Below are positions 7,741-17,661 of a DNA stretch of 64,000 nt, in pieces. The stretch covers positions 2,542,001 to 2,606,000 of the forward strand of contig NZ_CBDDJA010000002.1 of assembly GCF_965229315.1 (NCBI RefSeq). Reading direction: 5' to 3'. This DNA comes from Pelomonas sp965229315 (lineage in GTDB: Bacteria > Pseudomonadota > Gammaproteobacteria > Burkholderiales > Burkholderiaceae_C). The translations under genes were made by a program, and so were the position numbers. Under the pieces are notes generated by a model. The model ran no database searches, had not been told where the DNA came from, and was given only the letters and a program-made list of their open reading frames with translations. Each line of letters opens with the position of its first letter. Positions within the stretch are counted from its first letter, which is position 1.

Positions 7741-9306
7741 ATGCAATTGACGCTCTGGACCTACGAAGGCCCGCCGCACGTCGGCGCGATGCGCATCGCC
7801 ACGGCCATGCGCGGTGTGCACTACGTGCTGCACGCGCCGCAGGGCGACACCTACGCGGACCTGCTGTTCACGATGATCGAGCGCTCCAACAAGCGCCCGC
7901 CGGTCACCTACACCACGTTCCAGGCGCGCGACCTGGGCGGCGACACGGCACAGCTGTTCAAGGACGCCGCGCGCGACGCCTACGCGCGCTTCCAGCCGCA
8001 GGCGATGCTGGTGGGTGCCTCCTGCACCGCCGAGCTAATCCAGGACGACCCAGGCGGCCTGACGCAGGCGTTGGCCCTGCCGGTGCCGGTGATCCCGCTG
8101 GAGCTGCCGGCCTACCAGAAGAAGGAGAACTGGGGCGCGGCCGAAACCTTCTACCAACTGGTGCGCCACCTGGCGGTCAAGCCGACCGAGCCGCGCGTGA
8201 AGGGCAACCAGCCGCGCTGCAACATCCTCGGCCCGACGGCCCTGGGCTTTCGCCACCGCGACGATGTGCGCGAAATCCGGCAGCTGCTGGCGCTGATCGG
8301 TGTGGCGGTCAATGTGGTGGCGCCGCTCGATGCCTCACCCGCCGACCTCGCGCGACTGGCCGACGCCGACTTCAACGTCGTGCTCTACCCCGAGGTCGCC
8401 CACCAGGCGGCGGGCTGGATGACGCGCAACCTCGGCCTGCCGGCCACCAAGACCATCCCCATCGGCGCCCCAGCCACGCGCGAGTTCATCCGCGAAGTCG
8501 CGACGCTGGCGGGCATCGACCCCGACATGGCCGCGGCCGAAGCGCAGTCGCGCTCGCCCTGGTACGCCAAGTCGGTGGACTCCAACTACCTGACCGGCAA
8601 ACGCGTCTTCGTGTTCGGTGACGCCACGCATGCCATTGCCGCCGCGCGCGTGGCCGCCCGCGAGTTCGGCTTCAAGGTCGTGGGCCTGGGCAGCTACAGC
8701 CGCGAGTTCGCGCGCGACGTGCGCGAAGCCGCCGCGCTGTACGGCGTCGAGCCGCTGATCAGCGACGACTACCTGGAAGTGGAAGCGGCAATAGCCGCCG
8801 CCGGCCCCGAGCTGGTGCTGGGCACGCAGATGGAGCGCCACATCGCCAAGCGCCTGGGCCTGCCCTGCGCGGTGATCTCGGCCCCCGTGCACGTGCAGGA
8901 CTTCCCGGCGCGCTACTCGCCGCAGATGGGCTTCGAGGGCGCGAACGTGCTGTTCGACACCTGGGTCCACCCGCTGATGATGGGCCTGGAGGAACACCTG
9001 ATCGGCATGTTCCGGGGTGACTTCGAGTTCCACGAGGACGCCGCGCCGTCGCACCTCGGCGGCCCGGCCATCCAGGCTCCGACAGCCCCGGCGCTGATCG
9101 AAGTTCAGACACAACACAACGAAGAAAGCCCAGCTGCCGCGATCCCGGCAGCCTGGGCACCAGATGCCGAGAAGGAGCTCCGCAAGATCCCCTTCTTCGT
9201 GCGCGGCAAGGCTCGCCGCAACACCGAGGCGTATGCACTCAGCATGAGCGTGCCGGTGATCACCGTAGAGACACTCTATGACGCCAAAGCGCACTTCAGC
9301 CGATAG
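7741..9306 (+). CDS. bchB: Dark-operative protochlorophyllide reductase subunit BchB
   Basis: Partner of BchN; 521 residues. Asp36 (HAPQGDTYADLL) is the unusual aspartate that supplies the fourth ligand of the NB cluster. GASCTAELIQDD lies near residue 95, and a C-terminal helical domain (EKELRKIPFFVRGKARRNTE) ends the protein as in the family. The region between the nitrogenase-like fold and this domain is low in complexity. The ATG lies one base after the bchN stop. Confidence 0.96.
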   Translation: MQLTLWTYEGPPHVGAMRIATAMRGVHYVLHAPQGDTYADLLFTMIERSNKRPPVTYTTFQARDLGGDTAQLFKDAARDAYARFQPQAMLVGASCTAELIQDDPGGLTQALALPVPVIPLELPAYQKKENWGAAETFYQLVRHLAVKPTEPRVKGNQPRCNILGPTALGFRHRDDVREIRQLLALIGVAVNVVAPLDASPADLARLADADFNVVLYPEVAHQAAGWMTRNLGLPATKTIPIGAPATREFIREVATLAGIDPDMAAAEAQSRSPWYAKSVDSNYLTGKRVFVFGDATHAIAAARVAAREFGFKVVGLGSYSREFARDVREAAALYGVEPLISDDYLEVEAAIAAAGPELVLGTQMERHIAKRLGLPCAVISAPVHVQDFPARYSPQMGFEGANVLFDTWVHPLMMGLEEHLIGMFRGDFEFHEDAAPSHLGGPAIQAPTAPALIEVQTQHNEESPAAAIPAAWAPDAEKELRKIPFFVRGKARRNTEAYALSMSVPVITVETLYDAKAHFSR

Positions 9307-9316
9307 GGCGAGCAGC

Positions 9317-12300
9317 ATGAACGTGGTCATCGTGACCATGGACAGCCACCTCGCCAGCGCCACCGAACGCGCCAACGTCACGCTGTCCAAAGCCCTCCCC
9401 GGCCTGCGCCTGACCGTGCACGCCGCTGCCGAATGGGGCGACAACCCCACGGCCCTGGCCCGCTGCAAGGCCGACATCGCCACGGGTGACATCGTCATCG
9501 CGTCCATGCTCTTCCTGGAAGACCATTTCACGCCCATCCTGCCGGACCTGCAGGCGCGCCGTGAACACTGCGACGCCATGGTCTGCGCGATGTCCGCCGC
9601 AGAGGTCACCAAGCTGACCCGCATGGGCCGCTTCGACATGTCCGCCCCGGCCACCGGCGCCATGGCCTTCCTGAAGCGGCTGCGCGGCAAGCCGCCGGGC
9701 AAGGACGATGGCAACAAGGGCAAGGGACAGGGAACAGCCGGCGCGCAGCAGATGAAGACGCTGCGCATGCTGCCCAAGATCCTGCGTTTCATTCCCGGCA
9801 CGGCGCAGGACGTTCGCGCCTACTTCCTGACGCTGCAGTACTGGCTGGCGGGCTCGCAGGACAACATCGACAACATGGTGCGCCTGCTCGTGGAGCGCTA
9901 CGCCGACGGGCCGCGCAAGGCGATGCGCCTGACCGCCAAGCCGCAGCAGCCCATCGAGTACCCCGAGGTGGGGCTCTACCACCCGCGCATGACCCACCCC
10001 AGCGCCGTGGGCCTGATGGCCACCGCGCTGGACGCCCTGCCCAAGGTCGCCACCACGGGCACGCGTGGCACCGTGGGCCTGCTGCTGATGCGCTCCTATG
10101 TGCTGGCCGGCAATGCCGACCACTACAACGGCGTCATCACGGCGCTGGAGGCGCGCGGCCTGCGCGTCATCCCGGCATTCGCCACCGGCCTCGACCAGCG
10201 CCCGGCCATCGCCGCCTATTTCCACGGCGCGGACGGCCGCACGCAGATCGACGCGCTGGTGTCGCTAACCGGCTTCTCGCTGGTGGGCGGCCCGGCCTAC
10301 AACGACGCCAAGGCGGCCGAGGACATCCTCGCTGCGCTGGACGTGCCCTACCTGGCCGTGCACCCGGTCGAATTCCAGACGCTGGACCAGTGGGGCGGCT
10401 CACAGCGCGGGCTGCTGCCGGTGGAGTCCACCATCATGGTGGCCATCCCCGAGCTGGACGGTGCCACGGGCGCGATGGTGTTCGGCGGCCGCGCCAACGC
10501 CACCCACATCGCCTGCACCGGTTGCAGCCATGCCTGCCGCTTCGAGAACGAGGTGGACTCGCACGACATGCACAGCTGCATCGAGCGCGCCGATGCGCTG
10601 GCCGCCCGCGTGGGCAAGCTGGTGGACCTGCGCCGCAGCGAGCGCGCCGAACGCCGCGTGGCGGCGGTCGTCTTCAACTTCCCGCCCAATGCCGGCGCCA
10701 CCGGCACGGCGGCCTTCCTGTCGGTGTTCGAGTCGCTGTTCAACACGATGGCCGCAATGGCCCGCGAGGGCTACACGGTGGACATGCCCGCGTCGGTCGA
10801 CGCGCTGCGCGACAGCATCATCACCGGCAACGCCGCGCGCTTCGGCGCGATGGCCAATGTGCACCATCGCATCCCCGCCAACGAGCACCTGAAGCGCGAG
10901 AAGTACCTGAAGGAAATCGAAGCCCAGTGGGGTCCGTCGCCCGGCAAGCAGCAGAGCGACGGCAGCCACATCTTCGTGCTGGGCGAGCGCTTCGGCAATG
11001 TCTTCGTCGGCATCCAGCCCGCCTTCGGCTACGAGGGCGACCCGATGCGGCTGCTGTTCGAGCAGGGCTTTGCGCCCACGCATGCGTTCTCGGCCTTCTA
11101 CCGCTGGCTGCGCGAGGACTTCGCCGCCCATGCCGTGCTGCACTTCGGCACCCACGGCGCGCTGGAGTTCATGCCCGGCAAGCAGGCCGGCATGTCGGCC
11201 CGCTGCTGGCCGGACCGCCTGATCGGCGACCTGCCCAACCTGTACCTCTACGCCTCCAACAACCCGTCGGAGGGCACCATCGCCAAGCGCCGTGCCGCCG
11301 CCACACTGATCAGCTACCTCACGCCACCGGTGGCCGAGGCGGGCCTCTACAAGGGCCTGGTCGAGCTGAAGGAAACGCTGGCGCGCTACCGCAGCCTGGA
11401 GCCTGAAGCTCAAGTCGAGCGCGACGAGCTGAGCCTGATGATCCAGGCCCAGGCCGCCGAGTTTGACCTCGCCACCGCCGAGCCGCCGTGGGGCGCCGCC
11501 GCCGAAGACCGCATCGCGCGGCTCAACGACGCGGTGCTGGAGGTCGAGTACACGCTGATCCCGTACGGCCTGCACGTGGTCGGCCAGGCGCCCAGCCCGG
11601 CGGAGCGGGTCGACCTGTTGATGTCCTGCGCCGAGGCCTCGCACGGCGTCAAGCCGCAGCGCGCCGTCATCGAGGCGCTGGTGGCCAACGGCATGCCCAC
11701 GTCGGATGACGACCTGGAAGACCTCGCGCTGCTGCAGCAGTTGAGCGAGATGGACCAGCTGATGGCCGAGGACCGCGAGATCGACGGCATCCTGCGCGCG
11801 CTGGACGGCCGCTTCCTGCGCCCCGCCCCCGGCGGCGACGTGCTGCGCACGCCCGCCGTGCTGCCCACGGGCCGCAACCTGCACGGCTTCGACCCCTTCC
11901 GCATCCCCAGCGCCTACGCGGTGAAGGACGGCTTCGCCCAGGCGCAGCGCCTGCTGGACAAGCACATGAGCGCCGGCAACGCGCTGCCCGAGTCCATCGC
12001 CATGGTGCTGTGGGGCACCGACAACCTCAAGAGCGAAGGCGGCCCCATCGCCCAGGTGCTGGCGCTGATGGGCGCACGCCCCCGCTTCGACAGCTACGGC
12101 CGCCTGGCCGGTGCCGAGCTGATACCGCTCATCCAATTGGGCCGGCCGCGCATCGACGTGGTCATCACGCTGTCGGGCATCTTCCGCGACCTGCTGCCGC
12201 TGCAGATCAAGCTGCTGGCCGAAGCCGCCTTCCTGGCGGCGCAGGCCGACGAGCCGCTGGAACAGAACTTCATCCGCCAGCACGCGCTGGCCTTCCAGGC

Positions 12301-13114
12301 CCAGCACGGCGGCGACCTGGAGACCGCCTCGCTGCGTGTCTTCGGCAATGCCGAGGGTGCTTACGGCGCCAACATCAACAGCCTGATCGACAACAGCCGC
12401 TGGGAAGACGGCGACGAGCTGGCCGAGACCTACAGCCGCCGCAAGGGCTTTGCCTACGGCCGCGCGGGCCGCCCGGTGCAGCAGGCGGCCCTGCTGCAAA
12501 GCGTGCTGGCCGACGTGCAACTGGCCTACCAGAACCTCGACTCGGTGGAGCTGGGTGTCACCACGGTGGACACCTACTTCGACACGCTCGGCGGCGTCAG
12601 CCGCGCGATCAAGCGCGCCAAGGTCCGCAAGGACGGTGACGGCGCACAGATGGCCCCGGTCTACATCGGCGACCAGACGCGCGACAGCCTGGGCGGCGGC
12701 GCGGTGCGCACGCTCAGCGAGCAGGTGGCGCTGGAGACCCGCACGCGCATGCTCAACCCCAAATGGTACGAGGGCATGCTCAAGCATGGCTACGAGGGCG
12801 TGCGCCAGATCGAGGTGCACGTGACCAACACCATGGGCTGGTCGGCCACGACCGGCCAAGTGGCACCCTGGGTCTATGAACAGCTCAGCGCCACCTTCAT
12901 GCTCGATCCGGCCATGCGCGAACGCCTGGCCCAGCTGAACCCCACCGCCTCAGCGCGGGTCGCCAACCGGCTGCTGGAAGCGTACGAGCGCGACTACTGG
13001 CAGCCCGATGCCGACACCCTTGAAGCCCTGCGCCAGGCCGGCGACGAATTGGAAGACCGCCTGGAAGGCGTCACTTCCACAGCGAATTCCGCGAAAGAAA
13101 AGGCAGCCGCATGA
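9317..13114 (+). CDS. bchH: Magnesium chelatase subunit BchH
   Basis: Large porphyrin-binding subunit (1265 residues) that inserts Mg2+ into protoporphyrin IX together with BchI and BchD, neither of which is in the window. Conserved stretches include HPVEFQTLDQWGGSQRGL, HFGTHGALEFMPGKQ, LYLYASNNPSEGTIAKRR and NPKWYEGMLKHGYEGV. The ATG at 9317 was preferred to an in-frame one at 9278 because it begins with the family start MNVVIVTMDSHL, has AGGG upstream and avoids overlapping bchB. It ends in an ATGA overlap with bchL. Confidence 0.96.
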   Translation: MNVVIVTMDSHLASATERANVTLSKALPGLRLTVHAAAEWGDNPTALARCKADIATGDIVIASMLFLEDHFTPILPDLQARREHCDAMVCAMSAAEVTKLTRMGRFDMSAPATGAMAFLKRLRGKPPGKDDGNKGKGQGTAGAQQMKTLRMLPKILRFIPGTAQDVRAYFLTLQYWLAGSQDNIDNMVRLLVERYADGPRKAMRLTAKPQQPIEYPEVGLYHPRMTHPSAVGLMATALDALPKVATTGTRGTVGLLLMRSYVLAGNADHYNGVITALEARGLRVIPAFATGLDQRPAIAAYFHGADGRTQIDALVSLTGFSLVGGPAYNDAKAAEDILAALDVPYLAVHPVEFQTLDQWGGSQRGLLPVESTIMVAIPELDGATGAMVFGGRANATHIACTGCSHACRFENEVDSHDMHSCIERADALAARVGKLVDLRRSERAERRVAAVVFNFPPNAGATGTAAFLSVFESLFNTMAAMAREGYTVDMPASVDALRDSIITGNAARFGAMANVHHRIPANEHLKREKYLKEIEAQWGPSPGKQQSDGSHIFVLGERFGNVFVGIQPAFGYEGDPMRLLFEQGFAPTHAFSAFYRWLREDFAAHAVLHFGTHGALEFMPGKQAGMSARCWPDRLIGDLPNLYLYASNNPSEGTIAKRRAAATLISYLTPPVAEAGLYKGLVELKETLARYRSLEPEAQVERDELSLMIQAQAAEFDLATAEPPWGAAAEDRIARLNDAVLEVEYTLIPYGLHVVGQAPSPAERVDLLMSCAEASHGVKPQRAVIEALVANGMPTSDDDLEDLALLQQLSEMDQLMAEDREIDGILRALDGRFLRPAPGGDVLRTPAVLPTGRNLHGFDPFRIPSAYAVKDGFAQAQRLLDKHMSAGNALPESIAMVLWGTDNLKSEGGPIAQVLALMGARPRFDSYGRLAGAELIPLIQLGRPRIDVVITLSGIFRDLLPLQIKLLAEAAFLAAQADEPLEQNFIRQHALAFQAQHGGDLETASLRVFGNAEGAYGANINSLIDNSRWEDGDELAETYSRRKGFAYGRAGRPVQQAALLQSVLADVQLAYQNLDSVELGVTTVDTYFDTLGGVSRAIKRAKVRKDGDGAQMAPVYIGDQTRDSLGGGAVRTLSEQVALETRTRMLNPKWYEGMLKHGYEGVRQIEVHVTNTMGWSATTGQVAPWVYEQLSATFMLDPAMRERLAQLNPTASARVANRLLEAYERDYWQPDADTLEALRQAGDELEDRLEGVTSTANSAKEKAAA

Positions 13115-14022
13115 ACATGGTCACCGAAGTCCCGATCCAAGAGATCGGCAACCGACGCCAACCCGATGGCACCGGCAGCGTGCAGGTGCAGATGGACCCC
13201 ACCGTGCAGATCGGCACCGCCAAGTGCTTTGCGATCTACGGCAAGGGCGGCATCGGCAAGAGCACCACGTCCAGCAACCTCTCCGCCGCGTTCTCCAAGC
13301 TGGGAAAACGCGTGCTGCAGATCGGCTGCGACCCCAAGCATGACTCCACCTTCACGCTGACCAAGAAGATGCTGCCCACCGTCATCGACGTGCTGGAGAC
13401 GGTCAACTTCCACGCCGAGGAACTGCGCGTCGAGGACTTCGTCTTCGAGGGCTACAACGGCGTGATGTGCGTGGAAGCCGGCGGGCCGCCCGCGGGCACC
13501 GGCTGCGGCGGCTACGTGGTGGGCCAGACGGTCAAGCTGCTGAAGGAGCACCACCTGCTGGAAGACACCGACGTGGTGATCTTCGACGTGCTGGGGGATG
13601 TCGTCTGTGGTGGGTTTGCCGCTCCCCTGCAGCACGCCGACCGCGCGCTGATCGTCACGGCCAACGACTTCGATTCCATCTTCGCGATGAACCGCATCGT
13701 GCAGGCTATCGGCGCCAAGGCCAAGAACTACAAGGTGCGGCTGGGCGGTGTCATCGCCAACCGCAGTGCCGCCACCGACCAGATCGACAAGTACAACGAC
13801 AAGATCGGCCTGAAGCTCGCGGCGCACTTCCCGGACCTGGACGTCATCCGCCGCAGCCGGCTGAAGAAATCGACGCTGTTCGAGATGGAGCCATCGCCAG
13901 AGCTGGAGAAGGTGCAGGCCGAGTACCTGCGCCTGGCCGCCACGCTGTGGCTGGGCGGCGAGCCCTACACCTGCGTGCCGATGAAGGACCGCGACATCTT
14001 CGACCTGCTCGGATTCGACTGA
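13111..14022 (+). CDS. bchL: Dark-operative protochlorophyllide reductase ATPase BchL
   Basis: NifH-like iron-sulfur ATPase that passes electrons to BchNB; 303 residues, the usual length. The Walker A loop GKGGIGKS is at residues 44-51, and Cys132 and Cys166 are the inter-subunit 4Fe-4S ligands. The oxygen-sensitive enzyme is carried in the same operon as the oxygen-requiring cyclase acsF. The start overlaps bchH by four bases and the stop overlaps the bchM start by one. Confidence 0.97.
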   Translation: MNMVTEVPIQEIGNRRQPDGTGSVQVQMDPTVQIGTAKCFAIYGKGGIGKSTTSSNLSAAFSKLGKRVLQIGCDPKHDSTFTLTKKMLPTVIDVLETVNFHAEELRVEDFVFEGYNGVMCVEAGGPPAGTGCGGYVVGQTVKLLKEHHLLEDTDVVIFDVLGDVVCGGFAAPLQHADRALIVTANDFDSIFAMNRIVQAIGAKAKNYKVRLGGVIANRSAATDQIDKYNDKIGLKLAAHFPDLDVIRRSRLKKSTLFEMEPSPELEKVQAEYLRLAATLWLGGEPYTCVPMKDRDIFDLLGFD

Positions 14023-14723
14023 TGAACACCTCCAACTACACCGAACGCCGCGGCGAGATCGAGACCTACTTCGACCGCACCGCGGTCGACGCGTGGGCCA
14101 GGCTGACCTCCGACGCCCCCGTGGGCCGCGTGCGCGCCACCGTGCGCGCCGGCCGTGACCGCATGCGCGCCACGCTGCTGTCCTGGCTGCCCGAGGACCT
14201 GCGCGGCCGCCGGCTGCTGGATGCCGGCTGCGGCACCGGGGCACTCGCCGTGGAAGCCGCACGGCGCGGCGCCGAGGTGCTGGCCATCGACCTGTCACCC
14301 ACGCTGGTGGACCTGGCCCGGGACCGCCAGCCCGTATTCAGCAGCGGCGGCCGCATCGACTTCCGCTGCGGCGACATGCTGGACCCGGCGCTGGGCGAGT
14401 TCGACCACGTGGTGGGCATGGACTCGCTGATCCACTACGAACCTGCCGACGCGGTCGAGGTGATCGCCGGTCTGGCCCAGCGCACGCGCCACTCGCTGCT
14501 GTTCACCTTCGCGCCCAGCAGCCCCGCGCTGGAGTTGTTCAAGGCAGCCGGCAAGCTGTTCCCGCGCGGCAATCGCTCGCCGTCCATCGTGCCGGTGGCC
14601 GAGCGCGCGCTGCACCGCAGGCTGGACGCGCACCCGCGCCTGCTGGCCTGGGACATCGGCCGCAGCCAGCGCATCGCCAGCGGCTTCTACACCTCGCAGG
14701 CCATGGAGCTGGTGAAGCCATGA
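14022..14723 (+). CDS. bchM: Mg-protoporphyrin IX methyltransferase BchM
   Basis: SAM-dependent methyltransferase (233 residues) making Mg-protoporphyrin IX monomethyl ester, the substrate of the cyclase. Motif I LLDAGCGTGALAVEAA is near residue 65, then VLAIDLSPTLVDLAR and MDSLIHYEPAD. The N-terminal YFDRTAVDAWARLTSD is typical. The start is set by the TGATG junction with bchL; the stop overlaps the lhaA ATG. Confidence 0.95.
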   Translation: MNTSNYTERRGEIETYFDRTAVDAWARLTSDAPVGRVRATVRAGRDRMRATLLSWLPEDLRGRRLLDAGCGTGALAVEAARRGAEVLAIDLSPTLVDLARDRQPVFSSGGRIDFRCGDMLDPALGEFDHVVGMDSLIHYEPADAVEVIAGLAQRTRHSLLFTFAPSSPALELFKAAGKLFPRGNRSPSIVPVAERALHRRLDAHPRLLAWDIGRSQRIASGFYTSQAMELVKP

Positions 14724-16177
14724 AATCGGTCCTGCAGCTCAACCAGCGGCTGGCTGGCAAGTGGTCCAAGCTGAGCGTGGAGTTCCTGCCGTTCGCCGAC
14801 GTCGCGACCACGGAGCTGCCACTGTCCCGGCTGCTGCGGCTGGCGCTGTTCCAGGTGTCCGTGGGCATGGCCTACGCGCTGCTCGTCGGCACGCTGAACC
14901 GGGTCATGATCGTCGAGCTGGGCGTTTCGGCCTGGCTGGTGTCGCTGATGGTGGCGCTGCCACTGCTGGCCGCGCCCTTTCGCGCCATGGTGGGCTACCG
15001 CTCGGACACCCACCTGTCGGCCCTGGGCTGGCGGCGCGTGCCCTACCTGTGGTTCGGCTCACTGCTGCAGTTCGGCGGGCTGTCCATCATGCCGTTCGCG
15101 CTGATCCTGCTGCAGCCGGGCGCGGGCGCCGAGGCGCAGCCGGGCGGCGTGGTGCTCGGCCATCTGGCCGCGGCGCTGGCCTTCGTCATGGTGGGCGCCG
15201 GCATGCAGACGACGCAGACCGCCGGCCTGGCCCTGGCCACCGACCAGGCCCGCCCCGACACGCGCCCGCGCGTGGTGGCGTTGATGTACGTGATGCTGCT
15301 GCTGGGCATGGTGCTGGCCAGCGTGGTGTTCAGCGTCGTGCTGCAAAGCTTCTCGCCGACGCGGCTGGTGGGCGTGGTGCAGGGGGCGGCCATCATGACC
15401 ATGCTGCTCAACACCGTGGCGCTGTGGAAGCAGGAGGCGCGCGGCAGCGTCAGGCGCGAGCCCGATGCGGCGCCGCAGGAACCCTTCCGCCAGGTGTGGC
15501 GCCGCTTCGCCGCGCAGCGCAACACGCGCCGCTTCCTCGTCGCCGTTGCCATGGGCACGGCCGCGTTCAACATGCAGGACATCGTGCTGGAGCCCTACGG
15601 CGGCGCGATCCTGAAGCTGTCGGTGGCCTCCACCAGCTTGCTGACGGCCGGCATGGCGATGGGCTCCTTCGTCGCGTTCGCCATCGCCGCGCGGCTGCTG
15701 CAGCGCGGCTTCGACGCCTACCGGCTGGCATCCATCGGCCTGCTGATCGGCATCTGCGCGTTCTCGGCCGTCATCTTCGCGGCGCCATTGGACTCGGGCC
15801 TGCTGTTTCGCTTCGGCAACTTCCTCATCGGCCTGGGCGGCGGGCTGTTCGCAGTCAGCACGCTGGTGGTGGCGATGGGGCTGGAGACCCGCGGCTGCGC
15901 CGGCCTCGCGCTGGGGGCCTGGGGCGCCATGCAGGCCAGTGCCGGCGGCCTGGCCGTGGCGCTGGGCGGCACGCTGCGCGACGGCTTCGAGGCGCTGGCC
16001 TCACACGGCTGGCTGGGTGCGGCCATGTCCGAGCCGCAGGTGGCCTACAGCGTCGTCTATCACCTGGAGATCGCGCTGCTGTTCGGCACGCTGATCGCCA
16101 TCGGTCCCCTGGTGCGCCCCGCCGGCGCACCCCGTTCGTCACGCCAGCGCTTCGGGCTGGCCGAGTTCCCAGGCTAG
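14720..16177 (+). CDS. lhaA: Light-harvesting assembly protein LhaA (PucC family)
   Basis: Polytopic membrane protein of 485 residues needed for assembly of the LH1 antenna in Rhodobacter. It shows the PucC signature LLVGTLNRVMIVELGVSAWLV and FNMQDIVLEPYGGAIL with about 12 hydrophobic segments. It lies directly before puhA, as lhaA (F1696) does elsewhere. ATGA overlap with bchM. Confidence 0.94.
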   Translation: MKSVLQLNQRLAGKWSKLSVEFLPFADVATTELPLSRLLRLALFQVSVGMAYALLVGTLNRVMIVELGVSAWLVSLMVALPLLAAPFRAMVGYRSDTHLSALGWRRVPYLWFGSLLQFGGLSIMPFALILLQPGAGAEAQPGGVVLGHLAAALAFVMVGAGMQTTQTAGLALATDQARPDTRPRVVALMYVMLLLGMVLASVVFSVVLQSFSPTRLVGVVQGAAIMTMLLNTVALWKQEARGSVRREPDAAPQEPFRQVWRRFAAQRNTRRFLVAVAMGTAAFNMQDIVLEPYGGAILKLSVASTSLLTAGMAMGSFVAFAIAARLLQRGFDAYRLASIGLLIGICAFSAVIFAAPLDSGLLFRFGNFLIGLGGGLFAVSTLVVAMGLETRGCAGLALGAWGAMQASAGGLAVALGGTLRDGFEALASHGWLGAAMSEPQVAYSVVYHLEIALLFGTLIAIGPLVRPAGAPRSSRQRFGLAEFPG

Positions 16178-16186
16178 GAGGCCTCC

Positions 16187-16942
16187 ATGCAAACCGGTGC
16201 CATCACAGGCTATATCGACGTCGCCCAGCTCGTGCTCTACGCGTTCTGGATCTTCTTCGCAGGACTGATCTACTACCTGCACCGCGAGAACAAGCGCGAA
16301 GGCTATCCGCTGGAGTCGGACCGCTCCGCCGCCATCACCGTGCAGGGCTGGCCCGCCATCCCCGAGCCCCGCACCTACCGGCTGGCCAACGGCGACACGT
16401 TCCAGGCGCCCAACCAGCGACTGGACAACCAGCCGCCGGTGCACGAAGGCGCGTACCGCGGCTCGCCGTTGCAGCCCACGGGCGACCTGCTGCTGGCCGG
16501 CGTGGGCCCCGGCAGCTGGAGCAACCGCGCCGACGTGGCCGACGTGACCTATGAAGGCCTCGTCAAGATCGTGCCGCTGCGCGTGGCGGCGGGCTTCGGC
16601 ATCGCCCACCAGGACGTCGACCCGCGCGGCCTGCCGGTGCTCGGTGACGACGGTGTCGAGGGCGGCCGGGTCGTGGACCTGTGGGTGGACCGCTCGGAGA
16701 TGCTGTTCCGCTACCTGGAGGTGGAGGTGGACGGCGGCGGCCGGGTGCTGCTGCCGATGAACTTCGCCCGCGTCGAGCAGCGCCGCATCCGCGTCAAGTC
16801 CATCCTCAGCCACCAGTTCGCCCGCGTGCCCAAGACGCGCCTGCCCGACCAGGTGACGCTGCTGGAAGAAGAAAAGATCATGGCCTACTACGGCGCCGGC
16901 ACGCTCTACGCGACGCCCGGCCGCCAGGAGCCGCTGCTGTGA
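16187..16942 (+). CDS. puhA: Reaction centre H subunit PuhA
   Basis: H subunit of the photosynthetic reaction centre (251 residues). One membrane helix (about residues 12-31) is followed by the conserved YYLHRENKREGYPLESD and a cytoplasmic PRC-barrel domain that gates protons to QB. A strong ribosome binding site, AGGAGG, stands seven bases before the ATG, unlike the weak coupled starts upstream, as expected for a stoichiometric structural protein. A secondary promoter inside lhaA is common in this group but was not identified. Confidence 0.97.
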   Translation: MQTGAITGYIDVAQLVLYAFWIFFAGLIYYLHRENKREGYPLESDRSAAITVQGWPAIPEPRTYRLANGDTFQAPNQRLDNQPPVHEGAYRGSPLQPTGDLLLAGVGPGSWSNRADVADVTYEGLVKIVPLRVAAGFGIAHQDVDPRGLPVLGDDGVEGGRVVDLWVDRSEMLFRYLEVEVDGGGRVLLPMNFARVEQRRIRVKSILSHQFARVPKTRLPDQVTLLEEEKIMAYYGAGTLYATPGRQEPLL

Positions 16943-17652
16943 AGGCCGTCGCCTCCCTGGTCGACCTGCTGGCGCCGGAGCATGAGCACGAGTTCGAGGC
17001 CGCCCACGGCCTGCCCGAGGCCCTGCCGGCCAACGAGGTGCAGCTGTGGCAGGGCAACCCCGACGCGTGGCTGCTGGCCCGCCAGGCGCTGCATGTGGAC
17101 CTGCTGCTGGTCTATTTCGGCACCCTGCTCGCCTGGCGCGGCGTCGGCAGCGCCTACGACGGCGCGACCTTGGGCCAGACACTGATGGCCATGGCCGGCA
17201 TGCTGCCGCTGATCGTGCTGGCCCTGGGCCTGCTGGGCGGCATTGCCTGGCTGATGGCACGCACGACGGTCTACACCATCACCAACAAGCGCGTCGTCAT
17301 GCGCGTGGGCGTGGTGCTGAGCATCACGTTCAACCTGCCCTTCGCGCAGATCGCCTCCGCCGGCTGGCGCGGGCGTCGCGGGGACGGTGGCGACATCGTG
17401 CTCGACCTGGCCGGCACCGACCGCATCGCCTACCTGCACCTGTGGCCGCATGCGCGGCCCTGGCAGCTCAAGCGCACCCAGCCAATGCTGCGCGGATTGC
17501 GCAACGCGAAGGCCGTCGCGCAGACGCTGGCCACCGCGCTGCAGCAGGCCGAGGCGGCCCGCCACGCGCTGCCCCAGCGCGCCGTGGGCGCCGTCGACAT
17601 GCGCAGCGGCGTACCCGCCCTGGTCGCCAAGCCGCTCGCTCACGCAGCGTAA
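16939..17652 (+). CDS. puhB: Reaction centre assembly protein PuhB
   Basis: Membrane protein of 237 residues aiding reaction centre assembly. The central TTVYTITNKRVVMRVGVVLSITFNLPF matches the bacterial PH-like domain found in PuhB, preceded by two or three hydrophobic helices. The start is GTG at 16939, overlapping the puhA stop as GTGA; no nearer ATG begins in the conserved region. Confidence 0.92.
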   Translation: MKAVASLVDLLAPEHEHEFEAAHGLPEALPANEVQLWQGNPDAWLLARQALHVDLLLVYFGTLLAWRGVGSAYDGATLGQTLMAMAGMLPLIVLALGLLGGIAWLMARTTVYTITNKRVVMRVGVVLSITFNLPFAQIASAGWRGRRGDGGDIVLDLAGTDRIAYLHLWPHARPWQLKRTQPMLRGLRNAKAVAQTLATALQQAEAARHALPQRAVGAVDMRSGVPALVAKPLAHAA

Positions 17653-17661
17653 GGAATCCTC

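Noticed and set aside
10400..12859. 819-codon open frame on the minus strand
   Set aside because: It lies opposite bchH, is rich in His/Gln/Arg/Val as expected of an antisense frame in GC-rich DNA, and shows no domain.
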